Shown here one piece after another: positions 1-29,749 of a stretch of DNA of 64,000 nt. The DNA lies in contig JAQGDQ010000652.1 in assembly GCA_030141605.1 (NCBI GenBank), positions 1 to 64,000 on the forward strand. The letters run 5' to 3'. Numbering within the stretch: the first letter of the stretch is position 1; the number at the start of each line of letters is the position of its first letter. This DNA is from Tubiluchus corallicola. Its lineage: Eukaryota; Priapulida; Priapulimorpha; Priapulimorphida; Tubiluchidae. The notes below the pieces were generated by a model. That model saw only the letters and a list, made by a program, of their open reading frames with translations, did not search any database and was not told the DNA's origin. The position numbers and the translations under genes are program-made.

Positions 1-206
1 AACTGCAACGCCCCCCAATCAAAATTGATAAATTCAACCTTAATTCTTTCACATCACGTTCCCTTTCAGACCATTACAAGCTGCAGTTTAAGATTGCGTC
101 CTTTAAAGATTTTATCAAGTAAATCTTGAAGATTAGCTATATTACATGTTATTGGTATGAAAAAAGAAAAAATCCTAAAAAATCTGCTCCGTATAGTTCT
201 GATCAC

Positions 207-19034
<18,828 letters not shown>

Positions 19035-19195
19035 GATGTTGTGGCGACTGAGGTGACGTCACCTTTCACCCCGTAAGCTTTGCTATAAGTGTTGCAAGTG
19101 AATTTAATTCATCAAGGTTTATTTCAAACTTTTTACGACGAGATTTTCTAACAGTGATGCCAATACAAAGCTAATAACAAAAAAATTAAACATAA
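19035..19195. promoter_or_regulatory. SEC63 upstream region, possibly a bidirectional promoter
   Basis: Only 161 bp separate the SEC63 start codon (19034, minus) from a candidate plus-strand start codon at 19196. The stretch contains GTGACGTCACC near 19054-19064, a palindromic CRE/ATF-like TGACGTCA. No clear TATA box is seen. A shared promoter is inferred from spacing and not shown directly. Confidence 0.45.
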
Positions 19196-19247
19196 ATGGA
19201 AGCGGCGTTGGAAGCTACTGGCGTAAAAACGCCTAGTGTTTATTTGG
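19196..19247 (+). CDS. Candidate first exon of a divergent gene
   Basis: An ATG at 19196 opens MEAALEATGVKTPSVYL and reaches a GTAATA splice donor at 19248. It faces away from SEC63 across 161 bp. The composition is GC-richer and more coding-like than its surroundings. I do not recognise the protein and could not find the next exon in the following kilobases, so this is a weak but position-supported call. Confidence 0.35.
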
Positions 19248-19249
19248 GT

Positions 19250-20700
19250 AATAGTATCGCTTAATTGTCTTAAAGATAGATTTATTTTCTTAGTATTGTA
19301 GTTTTGTATTAACCAAATTTACGTGACTGTTTGCAAAGGTTTTTTAATGACCATAAAAGTTAATAAATTTCATGCAAAACACCATGTTTAATAGACAGGC
19401 TAGTACAATGGTACTCTTGACATACGGAACTTACTTGGAACTTTTTGACACCAAATTGCAAAATAAATAGCAAAAACTATGTGGCAAGATAATTTCAATA
19501 TCCCTAGTAAAAAACATTGTCAAGACTAGAAAATTTATCAATTCTTAAAATCAAAACTATATCAGTCCTGCCCCTGGAACTTGAGTAAAAGTTTCCATTT
19601 TGATTAGAGTGTTTATCAGCAATTTACTATGCAAGTAAACTCGATTATTTTCTTCTGAACATAGTTGTTATAGTTGTTTTGATTTGTTTACAAAAACTAT
19701 ATTATCATAAAATATGGGTAGGGTGAAAAAGAAAGACAATTTCAGTTCCTTTGAGTAGATAAATTCCTACTAGCAATTCCATTTCCACTGAGTACATAAA
19801 TTCCACGTTTTGCCATGTGGAAATTCACCATTATCAACACAGGAAGTCGAAAAACAAGAATGACATCGACAAATTCTCCCCCTAGTCAGCAGAATATTTT
19901 GCCCACACCATTCAAAATGAATAAGACCTTATGTCTGACAAAGCCATAGTCAAAAGTCTTAGCCAACAATGCCCTGCATAAGTATTTACTCCATCAGAAA
20001 AGCATTGTGCCACCAGTGATTTATGAATCTCTATCTGAAATTCCTGAAAAAATGTGGTTAGGCACATTAAAGGAACAAGGGAGCCCACCACATGTGTTGT
20101 GCAGCCTGAAAGTACATGTACGTACTTACCAACCAATTATGGAAGAAAAATACCATATTGGACATAATTCCGTTAGTGTGATTCATGGTAGCGGGAACAA
20201 AGAGCCAAACACTCACCGATGAAAGGAAATCTGTTTTTTTTGGTGAGAAAAGATTTGACTTTGACATTGTGTATTAATCACTAAGGATAACTGTAGGAAA
20301 TATAACTTCAGTCAATGAGAAAACCAGTGATTGGTTGCAAACACGTCTGATTAAGTTTGCACAGACGGCATCAGGTGTTAGAAGAAACTTGCTGTTATGT
20401 CAGTGTACATGCTAAAGCACCGAATAAACAAAGAAAGGGTAGCTGTATTACATGTCTTGAATCTAGAGGATTTGTGACTCTTTAGATCCCGAGATTGGAC
20501 ACTTGGTTGCAGGGCTTTGGCAGACTTCAAACTTGCAACAGAGATATGAGTGAGGAGACCTCTGTTCTGCTCTGCCCTGACCTCTGACAAAGTTACACAA
20601 TAATTATTTAGATTAAGCTTAAACCATCTAATGCGCACATTTCTATCAGGGTCACAATGTTGTATTTGCCTTAATTTAATCTAAAACATGTTTCTTTGCT
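19250..20700. other. Unassigned intergenic sequence
   Basis: Expected to hold further exons if the divergent gene at 19196 is real. I see only short frames without conserved motifs. Confidence 0.4.
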
Positions 20701-20737
20701 AGAACTTGACTCTGTGGCGTGAGTTGTCGACTTGACG

Positions 20738-20873
20738 AAATCCGTTGTTTTTGTTGCTTGGTTGCTGTCTTGGTTGTCAAAGTTGTCTCGATTGTTGCCT
20801 TGGTTGTTCTAGTGGTTGTCGAAGCTTCCATGGGCTTTAGAGTGGTCGAAGATTTTGTAGTTGAGACACCAGG
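20738..20873 (-). pseudogene. Relic of a third LRR gene (linker fragment)
   Basis: On the minus strand this reads PGVSTTKSSTTLKPMEASTT and then Thr-rich sequence, co-linear with the cap-to-linker junction of gene A at 25159-25265 (PGVSIATSSTITLKPTEAST). Recognisable similarity to gene A fades on both sides. The flanks show no LRR module. Confidence 0.65.
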
Positions 20874-20972
20874 AGGAATAATTTGTGGAAAAACAGCGTT
20901 ACGTGGAAGATGTCTTGTTAGTTTTTTTCTGTACTTTATGTTCTAGGCGATTTAGAGTAGAAACAGAAGTGG

Positions 20973-20974
20973 GT

Positions 20975-21005
<31 letters not shown>
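20973..21005. repeat. (GA)n microsatellite
   Basis: Pure GA run of about 32 bp. Confidence 0.95.
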
Positions 21006-21008
<3 letters not shown>

Positions 21009-21837
21009 GATAAGTGGCCTCCTTTGTACTTGTTAACATTATGAAATTGCTGTCAGGTGACCTAGTTCACCTCTTCTCTGAGTTCAAATGCTTAGCTTTA
21101 GTGAAATCACCATATCTACGTCAAAATCGCAATATTTTAAAAGTTTGTGCTGTTCAAATCATACTTTTGTCTGCCTATTCTATTTTTGGAAATGGTGCCA
21201 GCTTATCTTATGTCACTTTCGAAGTCCTGATCTTTGTAAATATTTCTTATTTTCTTTAATAAAACTGTCAAGTGAGAGGCTTTTCTATTTTAACTGATTT
21301 GTTTAGTGTTTCGGGTTTTTTGTTGCATTTGTGATGCGTGGTGAGGCAACAGAAATATTTTATCAGAAACAAAGTGTAGACAAACTAATACCTTTCGTTA
21401 TTAATTTAATTTGACAACCCTAATTTAGATATAGTTATGCAGTATAAAACTCGCATAGTAGCTGAACTCAATTGGATGCACGGAAAAAAGCGGTGCAATT
21501 TCGTTGTAAAATGGAGTTTCTTGCTGCACGGGATTTCCAAAAAAAATCGGAAATTGTCTGATTTTCTGACAGCAATTCCATACGTCATTTTCCTTGCGTC
21601 CTCAGTGTGAAATAGGCCTTACTTGTCTATTTAATACTATGCCAAAACATCAACACATACCTAAATGTGTGACAGATTCAATACATATTAATAAGCACAA
21701 AAATGGGAAATATCTCTTCCTGCTGATAACTGCAGGCCAATTGTCACTGGTATCTTGTCAAGTACAATATTTAAAATAATAATTTTTACTAAAATTAATG
21801 TAACTAACTTAATGTTACTGATGATGCACTGTTTATG

Positions 21838-22275
21838 ATACAAGAAGGTTCATGATCATCCCTCAAATCTAAAGCTGTGCTAAATCTTTTTTCCGGTATA
21901 TCTATATATGTAGTTGAACTCCTCTTGGCACTTTTGTTGTTTCAGGGGTTTTCATTGATGCTATGATCAGATGCTGATTCTTGAGATTGTTTTTAGTACA
22001 TGCTAAATCTAGTGCAATCTTACTTGTATTTGTTTACTCCAAGAATTTTTCTTGACCACATAATACAGATCATCGTTGGACATTACATTCTGTCAAGCCA
22101 TTTAATTTTTAGTAATTTTCTGTAAGAACGTTTTTAAAAAGCGTCAATTTCATTCTGCTGTTTAACATTTATTGTCCGCAGTTTAGTGTTGTACAAGAAC
22201 ACAAGTTCAACTAAAGTTGAAAAAATCTGGAATTTGGTTTCAAGAGCAAGTTTCGTGTTTTCAAAAACCATTGTG
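21838..22275 (+). repeat. Duplicated flank of LRR gene A, split copy
   Basis: CATCCCTCAAATCTAAAGCT near 21857 and TTTCAAGAGCAAGTTTCGTG near 22237 match 26277-26345 and 26355-26470 respectively. An extra 200 bp lies between the two blocks here. Confidence 0.75.
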
Positions 22276-22276
22276 C

Positions 22277-22390
22277 CAATAATACTGCAAAAGTGTTTCT
22301 AGTAATTAGATAATAGGTTTAAAATTTAATCAATGTCACAAACGAACACAATTTTCAACAACACAGACATTCCATGAGTGTGTTGAACTG
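22277..22390 (+). mobile_element. MITE R3, small fragment
   Basis: AATAATACTGCAAAAGTGTT to CAGACATTCCATGAG matches 36787-36915 with a 25-bp deletion. Confidence 0.75.
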
Positions 22391-22713
22391 CTGATAACTA
22401 CCAAGTCAAGTACCAAGATACTGTCAAGTACAATACTTAAAACAATAATTTTTACTAAAACTAATGTAGCTAATTTATTGTTACTAATGATGCACGGTTT
22501 ATGATGTAAGAGGGTTCTTGGTAATGAACTTACTATTGATGTTTTTAATGAATAATGTTGTTTTCGAGAACGGGTTGCCATAAGGAACTGTTACATATAC
22601 TCAGTAATTACCTGCTAGAGCTTAGAAGGCTAAGAGTTAACATGATTATGGTTTTCAAAACCGTTAAAGATGTTATATTAAAATCTACGTTTAATTGATG
22701 GACGTGAATGTCG

Positions 22714-22840
22714 CAATTACTTTTTCTTTCCCAGAACTATATCTCTTCGGAATTCTCTTCCTTTTCATGTTGTCATGGCTTCCTCTTTAACTTCTTTCAA
22801 AATCTCTCTAAAGAAATTGTCATTTAATAATCTTCTCGAA
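22714..22840 (+). mobile_element. LINE relic, C-terminal RT motif
   Basis: Reads RTISLRNSLPFHVVMASSLT then SFKISLKKL, the WNSLP..V..A.SL..FK..L motif at the end of many non-LTR RT ORFs. Confidence 0.65.
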
Positions 22841-23960
22841 ATTTTCCTTAGTTTACAGGATGCTGTTCATAGTGGTCCCCTGAATTTCCAGAACGTGACG
22901 CTTTCACTTCACAGAAGAGACACAGAACTGTTCCAAGAAACGCTAAGCAGGCAAAGCTGCAAACAAGGCTTTTGCATTACAAATCTTACTGCAACTGTTC
23001 ATTATCTGAAAGGTTTGCAAAAATTATTACCAAAGAGAGAGCTGCAGGCCGCGAATTCAGACATCATTTGTGCATGCCCCTAGAAGTGCTAGGGCTTGGG
23101 AATATTGCATGCCAAATACCTTGAAACGATAACACGTAAATGAATTGTCATCAAGATATAATAAAATGAATGGTTGTCAGCCAGGCGGGACAAATGGGAA
23201 TAATATTTCGTATGCTGATGACATAATAATTTTTGCCCAAACAATACCTGTATAACATGAAATCTTACATCGTTTTGTAAGATATTCACAAATTCACAAT
23301 ACTCATTAATACTAAGAAAACTAAATTATGTTTTCCACCCACGCCGATTTCATTCCCCATGCAGTCTTGAGTTCGAGACTAGATGCTGTCAAAGCCAGGT
23401 CATGTACGTTATTCGTTATTTGTGCGTTGTTTCCTTACCTGTATTGTTGTAAGTCGCTGAGCAGAGATCAGTGATTGTAATGATATACTGAAAATTCCAT
23501 GTGAATTATGTAAATTCATTAATTTTTGCTATTGTAAACAGCGGGATTTGTTGTACTAGATTAAGTAGCGCATGTTTATGTGTTGTGCAGTTTACACAAA
23601 GGTTGGTGAAGATTCATTAATTACTTGATGTTAATGAATTTGATTTTACCAGTAATTATGAGTGAAGCACATTATTACAGTGCTAACGTTGTCTGTTAGG
23701 TGAATAACGGTAAAAAGATCTTGTCTTTGACTTTGTCTTGGTTCAGAACATTATTGCAGTTGATGTGTTTCTGAATGAAATACAGTTTTTTTTATCACAC
23801 ATGAAAATTATCCAGGACATGTTTTATGCACTGATGTGAATGACAATACTAATATTATGAGCCAGAAAACTATACATTAATTTCTATTATCTCAAATTGG
23901 TCTTACAGATTTTCGTTGCAATGATAGCGCTTTGAAATAATAATGTACCAGGAACACGTT
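22841..23960. other. Unassigned region downstream of LRR gene A
   Basis: AT-rich, no convincing coding region; fragmentary LINE-like sequence may extend to about 23100. Confidence 0.4.
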
Positions 23961-23961
23961 T

Positions 23962-26048
23962 TTATATGAAGTGCAGGAGAATGAGAAATAAACTTCCCAC
24001 GTTACTGATCGTTGTTGTGCTAGTACTATTGGCAGAGACACGTAGGGCACGCGTTCTGTCACAGTCAAAGTCTGAAAGATTTAGCTGCTCGTTGGATATT
24101 TGAGGTTCGAAGCAGTCAACCAATGATTTGCTCCAATTCACTTCCTTTGTCCAAACTGCATCGCAGTCGCAAGTTAGTCGACTTTCTAATAACTTAAACT
24201 CCACTGTGCCAGGATTGACACTTTGGTGCAGCTTAGGCATGGTCATGCTGCTTATTTTCGTTCTGACAAAACTGATGGAGCGAATTGAAGGGTTATTTGA
24301 GAGATCCAAATTGGCAAAGGTCAGTGCAGTACAGTTAATAAAGGCAATTGTTTCCAAACTCTGAATCTTGCGAAATGCCCTGGCATGGATGGATTGTAAC
24401 TGTTTCATGGTTTCCATTCGGATGTTTACAATCGAACCATGTATGTCATTTTTGTCAAGAAAATTTACATCACTATTCATTACCAACAATGTTTCGACTT
24501 GTTTTCCATTCAGAAACTCCTTTGGCAATTGTGTATCTCCGTAGAAAAGGATCTTCAGTGTGATATTGGCAATGACAGGCAATGATTTTGAAATTTCACT
24601 CAGTTGGGTGTAACTCAGATTCATTTGGTTACCATCACATGTTATGGTATCCAACATAAAAGTACAACCTAAAATTTCTGTTGTGTTGGTTGTTGAAACT
24701 TCTGTAGGTTTTATGGTTGTCGAAGTTGTCTCAGTTGTTGCATTGATTGTTGTCTCCGTTGCCGAAACTTCTGTAGGTTTTATGGTTGTCGAAGTTATTT
24801 CAGTTGTTGCGTTGATTGTTGTCTCCGTTGCCGAAACTTCTGTAGGTTTTATGGTTGTCGAAGTTGTTTCAGTTGTTGCGTTGATTGTTGTCTCCGTTGC
24901 GGAAATTTCTGTAGGTTTTATGGTTGTCGAAGTTGTTTCAGTTGTTGCCTTGATTGTTGTCTCCGTTGCCGAAATTTCTGAAGGTTTTATGGTTGCCGAA
25001 GTTGTTTCAGTTGTTGCCTTGATTGTTGTCTCCGTTGCCGAAACTTCTGTAGGTTTTATGGTTGTCAAAGTTATTTCAGTTGTTGCGTTGATTGTTGTCT
25101 CCGTTACCGAAATTTCTGTAGGTTTTATGGTTACAGAAGTTGTCTCAGTTGTTGGCTTGGTTGTTGTTTTGGTTGTCAAAGTGTCTTGGTTGTTGTCTTG
25201 GTCGTCGAAGCTTCTGTAGGCTTTAGCGTAATGGTCGAAGACGTTGCAATTGAGACACCAGGACAAAAATCCTCTAAGGTATGATTTGTTGTGGCTCTAG
25301 TATTTCTTTCTTTAGCGTTGGGTAGCTGTTCACATTCTATTTCACTCCAACGATTCTGTAATTGGATTTTTTTCATCCAAGCTGTTCTGCAGTCACAGAT
25401 TAAAGGACAGGATGAGATCATAATTGTTAAGTTTGCGAACAGATCATTTTCATTCTGAAATTTTGGCAAATCCATTGTAGTGATACCTGTGTTGACTATG
25501 AACAATTCACGAAACTTTGGACAGTCATACAAGTCCAGATCCAACTCCTTCAACTTTTCAGAATGCCTGATATCGATTCCTTTCAAACCATTCAAGTTGC
25601 TAAAAGCCTGGGGATGAATGAATACCAATTTTTTAGCATTAAATATTTTAAAAAATTCCACCCCCGTAGCACTAATAAAGTTCTTTTCAATTTTGTCCAG
25701 ACTGTGGGCTTCCCATATCGAAATATATGAAACTTCTGTGCCTCGTAGAAAGTCTGAAGGCAGAGCATTGTCCACGTAATGTGACACAGAAATATGATTT
25801 GCTTTTTTTGCAGATGTATCAGCTTCAGATATTATAGCTGTTTTCAGTTCTTCCAATGTAGCCTTATTAGGTTTTTCTAGAACACCCCTGTAATGTCCAC
25901 CGCAAAATATATCAAAAACAAACTTTGATCTCTTTATCGAACAGAATTGAATGAAAGGATCACCTTCCCTTTCTCCGCCCAAACTAAGTGTTGCTAACAT
26001 CATGAATACAACGCCAAACTTTGCTGTGTAAAATATATGCGACATCAC
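23962..26048 (-). pseudogene. Two-module LRR protein gene A, broken by one-base deletion
   Basis: Paralogue of the intact gene at 28201-29745. The reading frame starts at 26048 with a signal peptide (YTAKFGVVFMMLATLSLGG), then an LRR module closed by a cysteine cap (CPLICDCRTAW ... LEDFC). It then enters a Thr-rich linker and stops at 25176-25178. A second frame, open through 25266-23962, continues the linker with about seven 23-residue T/E/K-rich units (KPTEVSATETTINATTE type). It ends with the second LRR module (TCDGNQ ... LTCDCDAVWTKEV) and a hydrophobic tail GSLFLILLHFI. Both paralogues have one extra base near 25181, so gene A has lost a base. It could be a real pseudogene or an assembly error. 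The protein would be secreted or GPI-anchored and heavily O-glycosylated. Confidence 0.8.
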
Positions 26049-26269
26049 AGTTGCAAAGTCGCGTCAGACAGCTCTCGAATTTTATGTTTGAACAAAATTT
26101 CCACAAAGCTTGAAGGCATCAGTGAGAAAGTGAGAGGAATCTCTGATACGTCACCAATGAAACAATTATTCATTCGTTGCTATGTTACACATCATCATCA
26201 TCATCTACGTGTTTCTACAATAAATAACACAGCGCCACGCATTCCACTCCACCACCATCACCCACTATT

Positions 26270-26480
26270 CATCATCATCCCTCAAATCTAAAGCTGTGCT
26301 AAATTTTTTTGCGGTATATCTATATATGTAGTTGACTTCCTCTTGGCACTTTTTTTAACATTTGTTGTCCGTAGTTCAGTATTGTACAAGAGCACAAGTT
26401 CAACTAAACTTGAAAGAATCTGGAATTTGGTTTCAAGAGCAAGTTTCGTGTTTTCTAAAACCATTGTGAGACTGAATAAG
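26270..26480 (+). repeat. Duplicated upstream flank of LRR gene A
   Basis: 220-430 bp upstream of the gene A start; paralogous to the two blocks in 21838-22275. Confidence 0.75.
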
Positions 26481-26955
26481 CAGAAAATGCAAGATTTTTT
26501 TCTTCGTGTGTCGGCTTTAGTGTATAACAAGGTACCAAGGTATTTACATCTTTTCCACGAATCACACCCGCCTCTCCGAACATTTTATTGTTCTGCCTTT
26601 GTATTATTAATTATAGGATTATGTTTTTCTAAACGGCAGCTGATCCATGGATTTTGTACGTTACAGTTCCTCTATATTAGCTGCTATGCAAGAAATATCA
26701 TCTGCATATTGCATGAAGGTTAAAAGATGAAGACGCTTCGAATGTATCTCAATTGTGTTCAAATAGTGCACCTGGTCTTAAGTTTTTTGGATTATTGATA
26801 TGACAATCTAAAAACTGGAAAAAAGCTAAGCTTCAAAACTGGTTTGTGATAAACCATTTTCAGGCACCATACCAGCGGCTTAGCTCTCTAGTTGAAGATC
26901 AAATACAACCATTCTCAGGCATCATACCAGCGGTTTGGCTTCCTAGATAAAGATC

Positions 26956-27679
26956 AAATACAACCTACTTCATGAAATTCCCGTCTTACACAAAAACAGA
27001 AAGAAAATTCTCTAACTAAGATATTCTGACATATTCAACTTTTTCTTGGTAGTTTATGTAAGAGGAAATCGGATGTGAAGGTGCCATGGATTGCAAGGAA
27101 AATTTGAAACTAAATTTCGTTTATTGCACTCGAAGGAATTACAGAAATTATGCGGTATCCAAGAAAGCCGTTGTTAGACGTTGGACCATTTCGGAAGTTT
27201 CATGAGCAAAAGGGAAGAAAATGTTTTGTTGAAATGCAACTTCGATACCCGATTTCATTTGCGACGATCTAAAAACCAGGCGTGGAATGCTGATTAAGAT
27301 GCCACTGTAACGTCACGGATTTCAAAGAGCCGCGAATTTTTTGCAACGGTTTAGAATTTCCTACGTTCAACAGTCGCCGAACTATTCCCAGACAATGCTT
27401 TGTGACATTTCTCGCATATCATCCATGCGAAAATCTCACGACTTTCGCTACGTTTTTGTAAATTTTCGCCATTTTTCTCCAGGAAAAACTGCAAAGATGA
27501 GGAAGGCATGAACTGCGCACGGGTATATATCGATCATTTCACTGCAATTTCGTGGAATTTTCCATGTGGGACAACCGTTGTTCGTAAAACTGAATTCACA
27601 GTTTAGGTAAACTTTATAAGCTTATAACTGAGGGTTGAAAATCCTGTAGATTGTGTACTTAGGTGTATTATAACAAGCC
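26956..27679 (+). repeat. 724-bp segmental duplication, copy 1
   Basis: AAATACAACCTACTTCATGA to GTATTATAACAAGCC, about 97% identical by eye to 31571-32308. Preceded by a short 60-bp tandem duplication (CATACCAGCGG twice, 26875-26955). Confidence 0.92.
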
Positions 27680-28200
27680 GTCACTTGCATTTTATAACGT
27701 GTCATGAATTCCATTATACAGTTTATTATTGTGTTTCCCTATTTATCATACTATGCTTTTATCATTAAAGATTTTTCGCATCCGTGGCTTACTTCCGGTT
27801 TACTACCTGTATGAGCATTGCCAGGAATTACTTATAATATACTTCAAGAACAAACGCATTTACACAGCCTCTGACTCAGTGACCTGTGGAATAATTATTA
27901 CCAGAAGGAGCTACATGTCACAAACTCACACGTCAGTTTCACACACCCCTGCAATTAGGCAAGTAGGCTAAGCTATAATACATTTGATGTTTGTTTCCCT
28001 CTACTGATTGTTTTAGATTAAAAGGTTTTTTAACCTGGCAAAAATTGCTTGTTTACTTTCGTTTTTCAGTGGTTGTTGTCAGTTGTAACCAGAAACACCA
28101 GTAAATACATAAAATTGGATTTTAAAATGTAATTTCTATAATCTCGAATTTCTGCTATTTCATCGAATTTTCGTGATAATTATGCTTCAGGGACATGTTT

Positions 28201-29745
28201 TTATATGAAGTGCAGGAGAACGAGAAAACTTCCCATGTTACTGATCGTTGTTGTACTAGTACTTTTGACAGAGACATGTCGGGCACGCGTTCTGTCACAG
28301 TTGAAATCTGAAAGCTTTAGCTGTTCATTAGATATTTGAGGATCCATGCAGTCAACCATTGATTTGCTCCAATTCACTTCCTTTGTCCAAACAACTTTGC
28401 AGTCACAAGTTAGTTGACTTTCTAATAACTTAAACTCCACTGTGCCAGGATTGACACTTGGGTGCATCTCAGGCATCGTCATGGTGCTTATTTTTGTCCC
28501 AGTAAAACTGATGGAACGAATTGAAGGGTTATTTGAGAGATCCAAATTGGCTACACTCAATGCAACACAGTCAATAAAAGCAATTGTCTGCAAACTCTGA
28601 ATCCTGTGAAACGCACTTTGTTGGATCAATTGTAACTGTTTCATGGTTTCCATTCGAAAGTTTACAATCGAACCATGTATGTCATTTTGCCCAAGAAAAT
28701 TTATATTACTATTCATTACCAACAATGTTTCGACTTGTTTTCCCTTCAGAAACTCCTGTGGCAATTGTGTATCTCCGTAGAAAAGGATCTTCAGCGTGAT
28801 ACTGGCATCGAGCGGCAATGATTTTGAAATTTCAGTCAGCTGGTAGTGACCCAGAACCATTTGGTTACCATCACATGTTATGGTATCCAACATTACTGTA
28901 CAACCTAAAATTTCGTAAATATCCAATACTGTAGTCTCGGTTGTCAAAGTTGTCTCGGTTGTTGTCTTGGTTGGACAAAAATCCTCCAAAGTGTGCTCAG
29001 TTGCTGCTACGGTATTTTGTTCTTTAGCATTAGGTAACTGTCTACACTGTAGGAGACTCTGACGATTTCGTACTTGGACTTTTTTCATCCAGACTGTTCT
29101 ACAGTCGCAGATTAAAGGATTTTTGAAGATTCTAATATTTAAATTTTCGAATATAACGGTTTCATCTTGAAATTCTGGCACATCCATTGTAGTGATGCCT
29201 GTTGAGACTATTTCGAACCAACGAAACTTTGGACAGTTATACAAATCGAGTTTCAACTCCTTAAACTTTGGACAATCTCTGATTACGATCATTCTCAAAT
29301 CATTCAAGTTACTGAATGCCCGGCGGTGAATGAACGTCAGTTCGTTAGCATTTAATAACGAAAACTCTTCAACACCCGTAGCACTGATAAAGTTTTCCTC
29401 AATTTTGAGTAGACTGTTAGCATACGATACATGAATACGATAAACTCGTGCGCCTTGTAGAAAGTTCGTAGGCAGATCATTGTCAACGTAATGCGAAACA
29501 GAAATAAGCCTTATCGATTTTAACTTATAATCAGATATTAACGCTGTTCTCAGTTCTTCCATAGTAGCCTTGTTGGTTTTTTCCAGAAAATTGTCGTGAA
29601 AACCACCGCAATGTATCTCAGTTGTTCCAGATCTCTTTTTTAATGTACAAGATTGAAAAGGATCGGTTTCTCTGCCCAAACAAGGTATTCTTAGCGTAAT
29701 AAGTAAAACGCCAAATTTTGCAGCATACAGCATTTGCAGCATCAT
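28201..29745 (-). CDS. Secreted or GPI-anchored two-module LRR protein (gene B, intact)
   Basis: Uninterrupted 514-codon single exon. Residues 1-24 look like a signal peptide. Module 1 (about 33-248) has an N-terminal cysteine pair, irregular leucine-rich repeats (TFIHRRAFSNLNDLRMIVI) and an LRRCT-type cap with CDC at 213-215. A short Thr linker (249-263) leads to module 2 (about 272-483), which repeats the plan: CDGNQ, LIQQSAFHRIQSLQTIAF, LDLSNNPSIR, and a cap with CDC at 447-449. The two modules are visibly homologous (shared LDLxNxPxxR and TxIxTMxxPE). Residues 485-514 are a Ser/Thr stretch followed by a hydrophobic end, GSFLVLLHFI, without a basic anchor, which suggests a GPI signal. No TIR or kinase domain is present. 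Role unknown; adhesion or recognition is an inference from LRR ectodomains. Exact family not recognised. Confidence 0.82.
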   Translation of the reverse strand: MMLQMLYAAKFGVLLITLRIPCLGRETDPFQSCTLKKRSGTTEIHCGGFHDNFLEKTNKATMEELRTALISDYKLKSIRLISVSHYVDNDLPTNFLQGARVYRIHVSYANSLLKIEENFISATGVEEFSLLNANELTFIHRRAFSNLNDLRMIVIRDCPKFKELKLDLYNCPKFRWFEIVSTGITTMDVPEFQDETVIFENLNIRIFKNPLICDCRTVWMKKVQVRNRQSLLQCRQLPNAKEQNTVAATEHTLEDFCPTKTTTETTLTTETTVLDIYEILGCTVMLDTITCDGNQMVLGHYQLTEISKSLPLDASITLKILFYGDTQLPQEFLKGKQVETLLVMNSNINFLGQNDIHGSIVNFRMETMKQLQLIQQSAFHRIQSLQTIAFIDCVALSVANLDLSNNPSIRSISFTGTKISTMTMPEMHPSVNPGTVEFKLLESQLTCDCKVVWTKEVNWSKSMVDCMDPQISNEQLKLSDFNCDRTRARHVSVKSTSTTTISNMGSFLVLLHFI

Positions 29746-29749
29746 TATC

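Noticed and set aside
22775-23083. 102-codon plus-strand ORF as a host gene
   Set aside because: Its start is the RNSLP...SFKISLKKL end motif of a LINE reverse transcriptase.
24644-25219. 191-codon plus-strand ORF rich in Val
   Set aside because: Antisense shadow of the Thr-rich repeats of LRR gene A.
23962-26048. Reading LRR gene A as two separate genes or as an intron-containing gene
   Set aside because: Both paralogues are co-linear across the joint and differ by one base, so a deletion explains it more simply.
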